From: Thermoleophilia bacterium
GTDB taxonomy: Bacteria > Actinomycetota > Thermoleophilia > Miltoncostaeales > Miltoncostaeaceae
DNA length: 64,000 bases
Reading direction: 5' to 3'
Assembly (NCBI GenBank): GCA_028285405.1
Contig: JANQPH010000026.1
Span: 1 to 64,000, forward strand
In this document: in pieces, positions 25,835 through 33,747 of the stretch
How the letters are laid out: the number at the start of each line of letters is the position of its first letter
How positions within the stretch are numbered: the stretch's first letter is position 1
The notes under the pieces: generated by a model
What the model was told of the DNA's origin: nothing
Database searches by the model: none
The model's input: only the letters and a program-made list of their open reading frames with translations
Made by a program: the position numbers and the translations under genes

Positions 25835-26650
25835 TTAGCCGGTCGGCAGCTTTATCGCGGCGACTCCAACGTTCCCAGATTGAATTGTGCAGGGGCCGCC
25901 ACCAAGTGAGGTGACTTGCTGGGAGAAGGTCAGTGCCGTGCCCTCGGGGAACGGCCCATACGTCGCGTTCGTCGCGTGCCCACCGGAAGGCGACTGAATG
26001 CTCTGCCCGTTCAGCTGTGGGCTTCCGCTGTTGAGAGGCGAACAGCCAAGATCTGCCTCGAAACCGAGGCCATCCCGGGTGGTGAGGTAGATGGTGTTGG
26101 CGGCTGCCGTCCACGAGACCGAATAGAGCTCGAATGGGGCGCCGCTCGCCACGGCGCGAGCCGGGTACTGCTCAAACGCCACCAACTGCGACAATCCGGG
26201 TGGTCCTTGCTCGCCTGTGTCGCCCTTGGGCCCTGAAGGTCCGGTCGGTCCCGGAGCTCCTGCCACGCCTGGAGGGCCTTGTGCTCCCATGTCGCCCCTC
26301 TCTCCCTTAGGACCGGGCGTACCCGCGTTCAGCTTGGCGACCACCTCCGCCGACAGCGTGCTCTCGGGCAGTCCGCCGCCGACGCCACGTCGCTGGGTGA
26401 TTGGACCGCTGTCCTTGCCGACGAGCTCGTTGGGCTCGGCTCCGTAGATACCGAGAAGGTTCCACACACGCTTGCCCATGTTGATGGCTGCGCTGGCCCG
26501 CGCATTTGCCCCCTGCACCTCCGCCTTGGTCGCGAACTGGCTGTCAGGCTGAGCCTCCGCGCCGGGGGTCGCGGAAACAAGAGCAGTAATCCCAGCCGCG
26601 GCCAGGGCAACGCCTACGGCCGCACCGGTGAGTATTGGTCGAGTTCGCAT
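25835..26650 (-). CDS. Exported protein with collagen-like Gly-x-y repeats
   Basis: 271-residue protein: an N-terminal hydrophobic segment ([20 protein letters not shown]) ending near EAQPDSQ, a helical stretch, then about 15 Gly-X-Y triplets ([16 protein letters not shown] and [19 protein letters not shown] are parts), and a C-terminal domain of about 120 residues with two cysteines ([16 protein letters not shown]) that may form a disulfide. Bacterial collagen-like proteins trimerise and are displayed or secreted. ATG 26650 follows GGAG with suitable spacing. The only recognisable surface protein of the island. Confidence 0.8.
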   Translation of the reverse strand: MRTRPILTGAAVGVALAAAGITALVSATPGAEAQPDSQFATKAEVQGANARASAAINMGKRVWNLLGIYGAEPNELVGKDSGPITQRRGVGGGLPESTLSAEVVAKLNAGTPGPKGERGDMGAQGPPGVAGAPGPTGPSGPKGDTGEQGPPGLSQLVAFEQYPARAVASGAPFELYSVSWTAAANTIYLTTRDGLGFEADLGCSPLNSGSPQLNGQSIQSPSGGHATNATYGPFPEGTALTFSQQVTSLGGGPCTIQSGNVGVAAIKLPTG

Positions 26651-27221
26651 CCTGGTCTCCAGTCGTAGAGGCCGCAAACGAGGGACAGCGGGCCCTCACG
26701 CCACCTCTGGCGCCCGCTCTCACCATCTAGCCCCTGGACACAGCCGACAAGTGAACAACGGCCCACGAGAACCTACGTCAGCCTTGGCGCCGATGGCGTC
26801 CCGATCTTATGGACTCAGTCAAGTTCGCACCAGACCGAACTGAGAGCCTCAGGGGGCGCACCCCTGCACATCTCTCACTCAATGGACTAGCCATAGAGGC
26901 GAACAAGCGCCAAGGCGGTCGCGGTCGCACAGGCTTGGCGACAGGCGCCCACACGGCCCAGCGCGGCAGATGCACACGCCCTCAAGCGGGCGAGCCGAGT
27001 TGTGGGGCGACGACAGCTTGCGAGCGCGAGATGAGTTCAACAGCGCAGGCGCACGAGCCGATCGAGCTCCTCGATAACGCACTTCCTATCGCTCGTGGTC
27101 GTCGGCGGCGTCGGCGCGGACGACCTGTCAACCTACATAGGTTGCAACAGCGGCACGATCACGCTCGACCTGTACGTCTACCCCTTTCTGAACGCCGAGG
27201 AGCAGAGCATGAATCGACCGA
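26651..27221. other. Island intergenic stretch without a supported gene
   Basis: 571 bases between the divergent collagen-like and HEPN-like genes. Short open frames here lack ribosome sites and family likeness. One palindrome stands out, CAACCT-ACAT-AGGTTG (27129-27144), about 78 bases before the next start; it could be an operator. The rest looks like mixed or decayed sequence. Confidence 0.5.
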
Positions 27222-28259
27222 ATGCGTTGCACGCCTTCACCTCACCGACTGACGACTGACGCATCGGTGCGCCGCCCAGTTGCCTATCGGACTGCTGTTG
27301 AATCGATGCCAGGCTGGATTTCGAGCGCCTTTGCGGACTTCCCCATTGGCTTCGCTTACCAGGACGACGGACTCAATCTCCACCTCTTTGGCAGTGGGCC
27401 CCCTTTCTGGACGCTCCACCCCGGCATCGCCTTCTGGGACGACGTGACTGGGACGCTTGAGGACTGGGCGGTAACAACGTTCGTGGCATCCAACCCGGTA
27501 CCAGTGGCACACAGCGCTGGCACTGCCACTCGTGGAGTGTGGCGGCCTGGGCTTGGAGACGAAGCGGCACGTCGCCAGGTCCTCGGATACCAGCTCGCAG
27601 AACGGCGCGGCGCTGAGCAGTCGGTATTGCTCTTGGTTGACAGGCTCCGCGACATCTTCTTGACACTGGAGCCGACTGGACCCGGCCTGCGAGCGTACGG
27701 GCCGCGGACGAGAGAGTTGCTGCTGCTCGCGTGCACGGAGGTCGAGGCCTACTGGGCCTACTACATGCGTCTAGCCGGCGAGAGCTCTTCGGCCCGCGGC
27801 TGGACAACCAGTGACTACGCGCGCCTCTGCGAGCCTCTTCACTTGCGCGAGTATCGGATCGAGCTTCAGCCGTACCCCGGGGCGCCCCGCGTCAGACCGT
27901 TCTTCGGCTGGGACGTCGCAGCGCCAACCCGGTCGCTCGGATGGTACGACGCATACAACCGCGCGAAGCACGATGCCCGAGTCAATGCCTCAGCCGCCAC
28001 AGTCGAGGCGTGCATCGAGGCCGTAGCAGCAGTTCTCGCCCTGTTCTGTTCGCGATTCAGCCCCACTTCGCTCTTCGAGCCAACGGCTCTAGGGTCGTGG
28101 ATCACACAGCTCTTCTCAATTGAGCTCGTCGATCCGCCCCTCAGCTCGTTCTACGTACCTCTCGTGGATGCGCCCGCGATTACCCGCAGGGGCGGGCTCC
28201 AGCATGGGGATCTGCAGAGGTCTGTCCAACCCTGGACCGTCCTGCCCCTAGCGATCTGA
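27222..28259 (+). CDS. Island protein with HEPN-like helical signature
   Basis: 345-residue protein without signal or membrane helix. The central part is helical (RELLLLACTEVEAYWAYYM) and is followed by PFFGWDV and the motif WYDAYNRAKHDARV, a pattern that I associate with HEPN-fold families; a strict RxxxxxH nuclease motif is not evident. N- and C-terminal parts are not recognised. ATG 27222 lacks a clear ribosome site; ATG 27306 is an alternative. Convergent with the other HEPN-like gene. Involvement in defence or phage interference is a hypothesis based on fold signature and island location. Confidence 0.55.
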   Translation: MRCTPSPHRLTTDASVRRPVAYRTAVESMPGWISSAFADFPIGFAYQDDGLNLHLFGSGPPFWTLHPGIAFWDDVTGTLEDWAVTTFVASNPVPVAHSAGTATRGVWRPGLGDEAARRQVLGYQLAERRGAEQSVLLLVDRLRDIFLTLEPTGPGLRAYGPRTRELLLLACTEVEAYWAYYMRLAGESSSARGWTTSDYARLCEPLHLREYRIELQPYPGAPRVRPFFGWDVAAPTRSLGWYDAYNRAKHDARVNASAATVEACIEAVAAVLALFCSRFSPTSLFEPTALGSWITQLFSIELVDPPLSSFYVPLVDAPAITRRGGLQHGDLQRSVQPWTVLPLAI

Positions 28260-28364
28260 GCTGGATCCGCTCCGGTCGAGACCGAAGAGAGGGGCATACG
28301 CCACCGCTTCGGAACACCTGATAAGCGTTCTCATCAGCCTATGAGTGCCCCAGGAACACCATGC

Positions 28365-29702
28365 CTACTGCCGCAGGTAGCGGCTCGTCTCGATACGACG
28401 CCTCGAGCCCCTCGACCCTTGACAGACCAGAGCATGTCCAGGGGGTTGCCCTGCGCAGTCCCTCTTGTTGATGAACGTGCGTGGCGCGAACACGGCGAGG
28501 TACCACACCGCGCCTTTGTCCCCTGGGAGAGCTAGGCCCCCGTGAGGGTTCATGTGCAACCAGCGGATCTCCATGCGGCCGGACTCGCCGCCGATTGACG
28601 CGTCCCCACGGAGGACGGCCACGTGAGCCTGCGAGAACTCGACAGAAGAGATCTCGAAGTAGTCCAGCGGATGAAGCTCGTAGATGCCCTTGACCCGCTC
28701 GACTCCCTGCCCGTTCGAATTCCAGACCCTAAGAATCTTGGGAGAGATGGCGTCGACGACCAAGCCCCAGCGCCCGTTCCTCCAGCTCTCAAGGAAGGCA
28801 GTTGCCTTCTTGACAACCCCTAGCTCCCAGAAGCCCGCGTCGCTCGCCTCGTACGTGATCGCCGCGAAGCGCTCGCGGTATTCCGTCTCCGTCGCGTATC
28901 GCCAGATGTCCTTCGCCAATTCACCGAGCGTCGGTTCCGGTTCCTCCGGCTGCTCCGCAGCCTCGGTAGCTCGCGCCCAGTCCTCAACGGCAAAGAGCAT
29001 GTTCCACGCCTTTGTCGCGACCACCACGTTGTCGAATCTGACGACAGATCCATGGACGATCCCGTGTCGATAGAGCTCGAACACCTCTTCGTCCATGCGT
29101 TTCTTGATCACCTTGCGGAAGGTGCGGAGAGCGTGTGTCAGACCAAGGTGGTGACCGACGACACTGTCCCATGCGACCATCTCGTCGGCATCCCTTGCGT
29201 GCAGCCCCCTTCTCTCTCCTGATCTGAAGTCGTTGACGAAACCGTCCATGACGGCGATGAGGTGGAGCGCGCAGCTATCGAACTCATTGGCTCGATAGTG
29301 CCTGAGTGCCCTCGCTAGCTGGCCGTCGCGCGCTGACCACTCCTCTCGGTAGCGAAGGTCTGCAACCCGCCCTTCGAGGAAGCCCTCTACTCCGTACGCG
29401 GAGATGAGCCGCGCTTCTGCTGCGGCTCCGCTACCCGCATCAAGTACCTCCCCGATGAACTCGGTGGGCAGCTTGTCGTCATAGACCCAGTTCCGCTCCC
29501 CTAGGCGCGCATAGAAGCGATCGACATTTTCGGCGAGCGCCTGCAGATCCCGCTCGATCTGCCTGATCTTCGGACGCTCGCGCCTCGCGACAAGTAGTGA
29601 CGCCGTCTTCAGCCCCTTCAGCTCCTTGCTCATCTTCTGGTAGGAGGGGAGATTCCGGGCAGACTGGTAGGGCTTCAGTGGCGTCTTGTCGTCCTTCGTC
29701 AC
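28365..29702 (-). CDS. Island protein with HEPN-type RxxxxH motif
   Basis: 445-residue soluble protein. An N-terminal coiled stretch (KIRQIERDLQALAENVDRFY) precedes a helical region ALRHYRANEFDSCALHLI...DGFVND and the motif LYRHGIVHG (R-H-G-I-V-H fits Rx4H of HEPN ribonucleases) followed by NVVVATKAWNML. The C-terminal third is a separate beta-containing domain (EISSVEFSQAHVAVLRG). GTG 29702 has a strong GGAGG five bases upstream. RNase or toxin activity is possible but untested; a non-catalytic helical protein is the alternative. Confidence 0.6.
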   Translation of the reverse strand: MTKDDKTPLKPYQSARNLPSYQKMSKELKGLKTASLLVARRERPKIRQIERDLQALAENVDRFYARLGERNWVYDDKLPTEFIGEVLDAGSGAAAEARLISAYGVEGFLEGRVADLRYREEWSARDGQLARALRHYRANEFDSCALHLIAVMDGFVNDFRSGERRGLHARDADEMVAWDSVVGHHLGLTHALRTFRKVIKKRMDEEVFELYRHGIVHGSVVRFDNVVVATKAWNMLFAVEDWARATEAAEQPEEPEPTLGELAKDIWRYATETEYRERFAAITYEASDAGFWELGVVKKATAFLESWRNGRWGLVVDAISPKILRVWNSNGQGVERVKGIYELHPLDYFEISSVEFSQAHVAVLRGDASIGGESGRMEIRWLHMNPHGGLALPGDKGAVWYLAVFAPRTFINKRDCAGQPPGHALVCQGSRGSRRRIETSRYLRQ

Positions 29703-29859
29703 CCGGGCCTCCTAGGTCGCAGTCTCCCTCTGATGATCACGGTCGTGGCGGACACCAGACAAAGACACCCGCTATCGCAAGCGCTATCGCGCGGGGGTCG
29801 CGAACGGCCAATGGTCGCCTTCCGCACTAAGGTTGTGGCGAGTGGTCGCGAGTCCTAAG

Positions 29860-29908
29860 AACCGCCGTCCGGGCAACCGGACCGGGGGTTCGAATCCCTC
29901 CCCCTCCG
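29860..29908 (+). repeat. Direct repeat, right copy (attR)
   Basis: Exact copy of the 49-bp tRNA-Ser(TGA) 3' end; the bases on its left no longer match the tRNA, so this copy cannot be a functional tRNA gene and marks the distal island boundary. Confidence 0.9.
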
Positions 29909-29995
29909 CTCACCGTCCACAGGCTGCCGGCGACCAGGACATGGGCCGGCCGTCTCGGAAGAACGACTCAGGCTCCAGGCGCAGCGAGATCGACC

Positions 29996-30418
29996 TCACC
30001 CCTCCTTGCGGGTGATCGCGATGACGGGGATGACCCTGCCAGCGGCCGTCTCCTCATATTCCGCGAACTGGACGTAGTCGGCCTTCTGGGCCTCCCAGAT
30101 CCGGTCGCGCTCTGCACCCACCAGCTCACTTGCCGTCGCCGCGAATCGCTCGGTGCCCACCTCGATGGTGACCTGCGGGTTGGCCATCACGTTGTAGTAC
30201 CAGGACGGGTGCTTCGGTGCGCCGGCCATCGTGGCGAAGACGATGTAGCGATCACCTTCGGGGCGATAGACGACCGGCGTCTCCCGTTCCTTGCCGCTCT
30301 TGGCTCCGATGGTGGTGAGGATGAGCATCGGCACGCCTTCGGACGCACCGCCGACCTTTCCACCATTGCGGCGGAACTCGTCCATGACCCATCGGTTCAG
30401 ATCACTTGCGTCGGACAC
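29996..30418 (-). CDS. F420H2-dependent (deazaflavin) nitroreductase-family protein
   Basis: 140-residue split-beta-barrel protein of the Ddn/FDOR-B family, which uses reduced F420 to reduce quinones or nitro compounds: MLILTTIGAKSGKERETPV, then YIVFATMAGAPKHPSWYYNV and NPQVTIEVG are the conserved blocks for deazaflavin binding. GTG 30418 follows GAGGTG closely; 12 upstream codons are open. Lies directly after the island boundary, on the chromosomal side. Confidence 0.88.
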   Translation of the reverse strand: MSDASDLNRWVMDEFRRNGGKVGGASEGVPMLILTTIGAKSGKERETPVVYRPEGDRYIVFATMAGAPKHPSWYYNVMANPQVTIEVGTERFAATASELVGAERDRIWEAQKADYVQFAEYEETAAGRVIPVIAITRKEG

Positions 30419-30533
30419 TTCGACACCTCTTGCGAGACAACTGGCTCCGCACACCGAAGCCTGGGGAGGCGACGCCCCTTCGACGGGTGGGGCTCCAAGG
30501 GTTTCGACTCAGCCCCGCCCGCGCAAGGGCTGC

Positions 30534-30690
30534 TCAGATGTTGCCCGGGGCCCGGCCCGGCACGCACGCCCTGGCCGTCCTGAGGCTCCGCCGAGAGCAG
30601 CGTCCGCTGAGCTTCGATGGGGAACGTAGATCGCGGTCAGCTGGCCCCGATCGATGCGGTCGAAGGATCCGCCAACAGACGTGCCGGCGG
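30534..30690 (-). pseudogene. Decayed 3' end of a second copy of the exported protein gene at 33748-34920
   Basis: About 157 bases align along their length with the last part of the intact gene 3.2 kb away (33751-33900), including the stop region and the shared segment GTAGATCGCGGTCA. In protein terms CWRI, DRID-x-x-QLTAIYV and ARACVPG are all recoverable but in different frames, so at least two frameshifts have occurred; the upstream four fifths of the gene is missing. Confidence 0.72.
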
Positions 30691-30691
30691 T

Positions 30692-31312
30692 TCAGCCTCG
30701 ACCGACCCCAGGCCCCCGCTCGAGCGACGGCCGGCGCCCCGCGCCCATGATCGGCGCCATCTCCTCGCCCTCGAACGACACACGGAATCCGGTCTGGACG
30801 ACCACGTCCTCGGTGCCCGCGCCGAGCAGTGCCGCGCGCACAGCGTCGCGCGAGAGGCCGAAGGGCTCGTCGTCGCCGGGATCGATCTCCCAGTCCCACT
30901 GGACGAAGATCCCCCCGGGGCCGAGCCGATCGACGAGCGCCCGGACCGTCGTCGGGTAGTCATCGAGGAACGCGCACACCGACGAGCAGACGACGAGGTC
31001 GTAGGTCGAGTCGCCCTCCGGGAGCGCATCGAGCGCCCGGACGTGTGCCCAGCCCGACCGATCGATCTTGGCGCGGACGACGTCGAGCATCGCCGGCGAC
31101 GTGTCCAGGGCGTCGACCTGTCGACACTCCTCGGCGAGGCGCTCGGTCAGCTGACCCGACCCGCATCCGAAGTCGAGTGCGCGCATACCCGAAAGTGTGA
31201 GGCCCCGCCGGTTCAGCTCGGCGATGAGCGAGGCGTGCGCCGCCGCCGCGTACGTCCGCACGGCCTCGTCCTCGTCCCATCCGGCCGCGTATTCGTCCCA
31301 GCTCGTCGACAT
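30692..31312 (-). CDS. Class I SAM-dependent methyltransferase
   Basis: 206-residue methyltransferase: motif I ALDFGCGSGQLTERLA (about residues 45-60), the acidic LDTSPAMLDVV of motif II, and YDLVVCSSV at motif IV. Substrate unknown. GGAG lies seven bases before ATG 31312; the open frame extends upstream without a good start. Its stop falls on the border of the decayed gene fragment. Upstream, a 51-codon reading frame ends in a TGATG junction with its ATG. Confidence 0.82.
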   Translation of the reverse strand: MSTSWDEYAAGWDEDEAVRTYAAAAHASLIAELNRRGLTLSGMRALDFGCGSGQLTERLAEECRQVDALDTSPAMLDVVRAKIDRSGWAHVRALDALPEGDSTYDLVVCSSVCAFLDDYPTTVRALVDRLGPGGIFVQWDWEIDPGDDEPFGLSRDAVRAALLGAGTEDVVVQTGFRVSFEGEEMAPIMGAGRRPSLERGPGVGRG

Positions 31313-31464
31313 CAGGCTTCTCCTACCAGGCCCGCGGAACTCGTGCCGGCGACGGCGACGACTCGGGCGGTTCGACGTGCCCCGGCCACCACGCGCGCGA
31401 CAGGACGACCGAGAGCGCGTGCGCCAACGAGGGCCCTGACCGGCGCCAGACGTTGGCCTTGACT

Positions 31465-31489
31465 CATTATTAGATTTGATCCAAACTGG
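31465..31489. promoter_or_regulatory. FurA-box-like element
   Basis: 19 of 25 bases match the operator/start region of furA (41262-41286 on the plus strand), with the imperfect palindrome TTAGATTTGATCCAA. It sits between the divergent methyltransferase and HTH-protein genes, so it could place either under peroxide or iron control. Confidence 0.5.
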
Positions 31490-31559
31490 AACACAGATTC
31501 TCTGGTCCGCGCGTGACCACCCGGTCGCCGCGGTGGTTGCCGACGAGGAGGTGGGTGCT

Positions 31560-32036
31560 TTGTCCGGCATGGACGCAAACGAGGTCTGGACGCGGATCGT
31601 GAAGATCGCCGAGGACGGACGAGCGATCCCACTCAAGAGCGGTTTGCGGCGCAGCTTCTACCTGTCCGGGCCGAACTCCGTTGGCATCAACGAAGTGACC
31701 GCGCCGGACATCTCCCGGGCCCAGATGACCCGAGCGCTCGAGCAACACCCTCTCTCGGAGTGGCCGTCGCGGCGCGTCCAAGACGTCGAGGACCTTGGGA
31801 ACACGGCCTACGTCTGGGCCTTGCTCAACGAGGTTGCGACGGGGGGAATTGCGCCAAGCGCAGAGATCCTCGAGGAGATTCGGGCACTCGCTACCCAGAT
31901 CAGTGACACGCGCCGTGTGCTCGAAAGCAGGATCCGCGTCGCCGCATCGGGCGATCTCTCGCTTCGCCAGATTGGCGAAGCCGCCGGGATGAGTCACCAG
32001 ACGGTCGCGCGGATCGTCGCCGAGGAGTCGGCGTAA
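31560..32036 (+). CDS. HTH-containing protein of a three-gene accessory operon
   Basis: 158-residue protein. The N-terminal domain (WTRIVKIAEDGRAIPLKSG, RRSFYLSGPNSVGIN) is not recognised; the C-terminus is a helix-turn-helix (LSLRQIGEAAGMSHQTVARI). TTG 31560 is chosen because GGAGGTG lies six bases before it; ATG 31569 is an alternative. It precedes the GIY-YIG-like gene by 24 bases. Probably the DNA-binding component of the operon: regulator or target recognition. Confidence 0.6.
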   Translation: MSGMDANEVWTRIVKIAEDGRAIPLKSGLRRSFYLSGPNSVGINEVTAPDISRAQMTRALEQHPLSEWPSRRVQDVEDLGNTAYVWALLNEVATGGIAPSAEILEEIRALATQISDTRRVLESRIRVAASGDLSLRQIGEAAGMSHQTVARIVAEESA

Positions 32037-32060
32037 GCCGGCCGGAGAAGCGCGAATCGC

Positions 32061-32807
32061 ATGTGTCCCGAAGCGTTGGAGACAAACACCCACAGGCGCC
32101 GCGCAGACGGTGACCGGCTGTACGAGCTTCTGGATGAGCTCGCCCTCCGCATCGGCGGACCGAGGAGCCTTGCCGACGCTCGCGCTCGTGATGGCTGGCC
32201 AGATCGAGGGGTCTACTTCTTCTTCGAGCCCGGTGAGCACAGAGCTCGAAGCGACGGTCTGCGCGTCGTCAGGGTCGGCACGCACGCCCTCAAGAAGGGC
32301 TCTCGGAGCACCCTCTGGCAGCGGCTGTCGCAGCACCGCGGCAACCGCGGCGGTAGCCGACCAGGAGGTGGGAACCATCGGGGGTCGATCTTCCGTCTGC
32401 TGGTCGGCACCTCCCTCATCGCTGAAGGGGTGCCGGAGGCCCGCGGGGCCAGCGTCACGTGGGGCCAGGGATCGACACCGCCACCGGGAGCACGAGATGC
32501 CGAGTACGGGCTCGAACGGAGAGTGAGCCAGGCCATCGGAGCGATGCCGGTGCTCTGGCTCGCCGTGGACGATCCCCCGGGGCCGGACAGCGACCGCGGT
32601 GCGATCGAGAGGAACGCCATCGCGCTCCTGAGCGGCCGCAGTCGCGAAGAGATCGATCCGCCAACGAGCGCGTGGGCCGGGCTCAGGTGCCACCGACAGA
32701 CGGTCTGCGAATCCGGACTGTGGAACTCCCAGCACGTCGACGACGCCTACGAGCCTGACTTCCTCGATCTCATAGAGCACTACGTGGGGAGCGTGAGACC
32801 CGCATGA
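32061..32807 (+). CDS. GIY-YIG-like nuclease-family protein
   Basis: 248-residue protein with a GIY-YIG-like core: DRGVYFFFEPGE (GVY at 50-52), VVRVGTH (VG at 72-73), then LWQRLSQHRG with the candidate catalytic Arg88, and a downstream Glu in YGLERRVSQ. These line up with the GIY, YIG, Arg and Glu elements, although the order of spacing is looser than in UvrC. The C-terminal part is unrecognised. It overlaps the next gene by four bases (ATGA). A nuclease acting on DNA is plausible; loss of activity cannot be excluded. Confidence 0.65.
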   Translation: MCPEALETNTHRRRADGDRLYELLDELALRIGGPRSLADARARDGWPDRGVYFFFEPGEHRARSDGLRVVRVGTHALKKGSRSTLWQRLSQHRGNRGGSRPGGGNHRGSIFRLLVGTSLIAEGVPEARGASVTWGQGSTPPPGARDAEYGLERRVSQAIGAMPVLWLAVDDPPGPDSDRGAIERNAIALLSGRSREEIDPPTSAWAGLRCHRQTVCESGLWNSQHVDDAYEPDFLDLIEHYVGSVRPA

Positions 32808-33241
32808 CTTCAGCGCCCCGCCGGGTCGGACTGGTCGGTTGTGTCAAGGGCAAACTGGACCATGCCGCGCCCGCCCAGAACCTCTACACGTCCCCCTTGT
32901 TCGGGAAACGCCGTCGCTACGTCGAGCGCACCTGCGAGCAGTGGCACGTGCTCTCCGCCCTGCACGGCTTACTCAGACCCGATGAGCCTGTCGCGCCGTA
33001 CGACAAGACACTCAACGATGCCTCCTGGGCTGAGCGACGACGCTGGAGCCAGCTCGTGCTGAGCCAGCTCGATCGAGAACTCGGGCCGGTCGGTCACACG
33101 GTCTTCGAGGTGCACGCCGGGAAGAACTACGTCGACTTCGGGCTCGTGGCGGGGCTCGAAGACCGGGGAGCCATCGTGGAGTGGCCAGTCAAGGGTCTCC
33201 CGATGGGCAAGCAGCTCGCCTTCTACGGGGCGCACCGCTAG
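32804..33241 (+). CDS. DUF6884-like protein
   Basis: 145-residue single-domain protein with the conserved start VGLVGCVKGKLDHAAPA, then LYTSPLFGKRRRYVE, WHVLSALHGLL and EPVAPYDKTLND. I recall this pattern as DUF6884, whose function is not established. Translationally coupled to the GIY-YIG-like gene, so the two products should be made in fixed proportion. No signal or membrane segment. Confidence 0.65.
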   Translation: MTSAPRRVGLVGCVKGKLDHAAPAQNLYTSPLFGKRRRYVERTCEQWHVLSALHGLLRPDEPVAPYDKTLNDASWAERRRWSQLVLSQLDRELGPVGHTVFEVHAGKNYVDFGLVAGLEDRGAIVEWPVKGLPMGKQLAFYGAHR

Positions 33242-33270
33242 GCCCTCGCTGCCTTCGCAGAAGACTCAGC

Positions 33271-33705
33271 TCAGGCAGCCTTGAGTCCCTCCACCCGGTC
33301 CTTGAGGCCCGCGGCGAAGCCATCGACGCTCTCCTGGAAGTCGCCACCGATCTTCTGGATGAAGGAGAACAGGCCGCCGCCGTGCTCCTCGGTGAAGGTG
33401 AAGCGGGTGCCCGGGCCCTCCGCGAGGAGATCGAAGGTCATCACCTTCTTCCCCAGCAACGGGATGCTCGCCGCCCAGACCATCCGCTGCGGAGGCGTGA
33501 ACTCGGCGACCTTCAGCTGTGACTCCGGGCGCTTTCCGGCGACGGCCGAATGCACGAGCCGGAGACGTTTGCCCGCGGCGATGCGCCCACCGAGATAGTC
33601 GATCCCGCTGTCCCACTCGGGATAGGCGTTGCCGTCGACGAGCACGCCCCACACGCGCTCCGGCGGAGCGGCGATCTCGACGGTTGCTTCGCGGATGATG
33701 CTCAC
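33271..33705 (-). CDS. SRPBCC-fold (START/Bet v1-like) protein
   Basis: 144-residue protein of the polyketide cyclase/START superfamily: VEIAAPPERVWGVLVDGNAYPEW at the N-terminus, then alternating strands and a long C-terminal helix (QESVDGFAAGLKDRVEGL). Hydrophobic-ligand binding or a small enzymatic role is typical. GGGAG lies seven bases before the GTG start. Single gene. Confidence 0.8.
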   Translation of the reverse strand: MSIIREATVEIAAPPERVWGVLVDGNAYPEWDSGIDYLGGRIAAGKRLRLVHSAVAGKRPESQLKVAEFTPPQRMVWAASIPLLGKKVMTFDLLAEGPGTRFTFTEEHGGGLFSFIQKIGGDFQESVDGFAAGLKDRVEGLKAA

Positions 33706-33747
33706 GGCAGCTACTCCCTCGGTCGAACGCCCCGGCGCAGACGGCTC

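Larger units (their letters stand above)
25707..29908. mobile_element. 4.2-kb genomic island integrated at tRNA-Ser(TGA)
   Basis: Bounded by the intact tRNA and a perfect 49-bp copy of its 3' end. Genes inside use noticeably more A/T-ending codons than neighbours and have no relation to the surrounding operons. Content: a collagen-like exported protein (minus), a 571-base stretch without a clear gene, and two convergent genes with HEPN-like signatures. No integrase, excisionase or replication gene is seen, so it must be a decayed element or one mobilised in trans. Confidence 0.8.

Noticed and set aside
25441-25838. Short frames across the tRNA-Ser(TGA) (for example with NRTGGSNPSP)
   Set aside because: Translation of the tRNA sequence; the frame at 29833-30015 is the same artefact over the right repeat.
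26210-26320. Repeat-like GGT/CCT tract as a possible CRISPR or tandem repeat
   Set aside because: Explained by the Gly-X-Y codons of the collagen-like protein; no spacer-repeat pattern. No CRISPR array was seen anywhere in the window.
26809-27252. 147-codon frame in the island gap
   Set aside because: No ribosome site, basic low-complexity translation, no motif; an alternative frame (with VVVGGVGADDLSTYIG) also lacks a start.
28319-28340. CTGAT...ATCAG repeat between the two HEPN-like genes as terminator
   Set aside because: Only 5-bp arms with a ten-base loop; not convincing.
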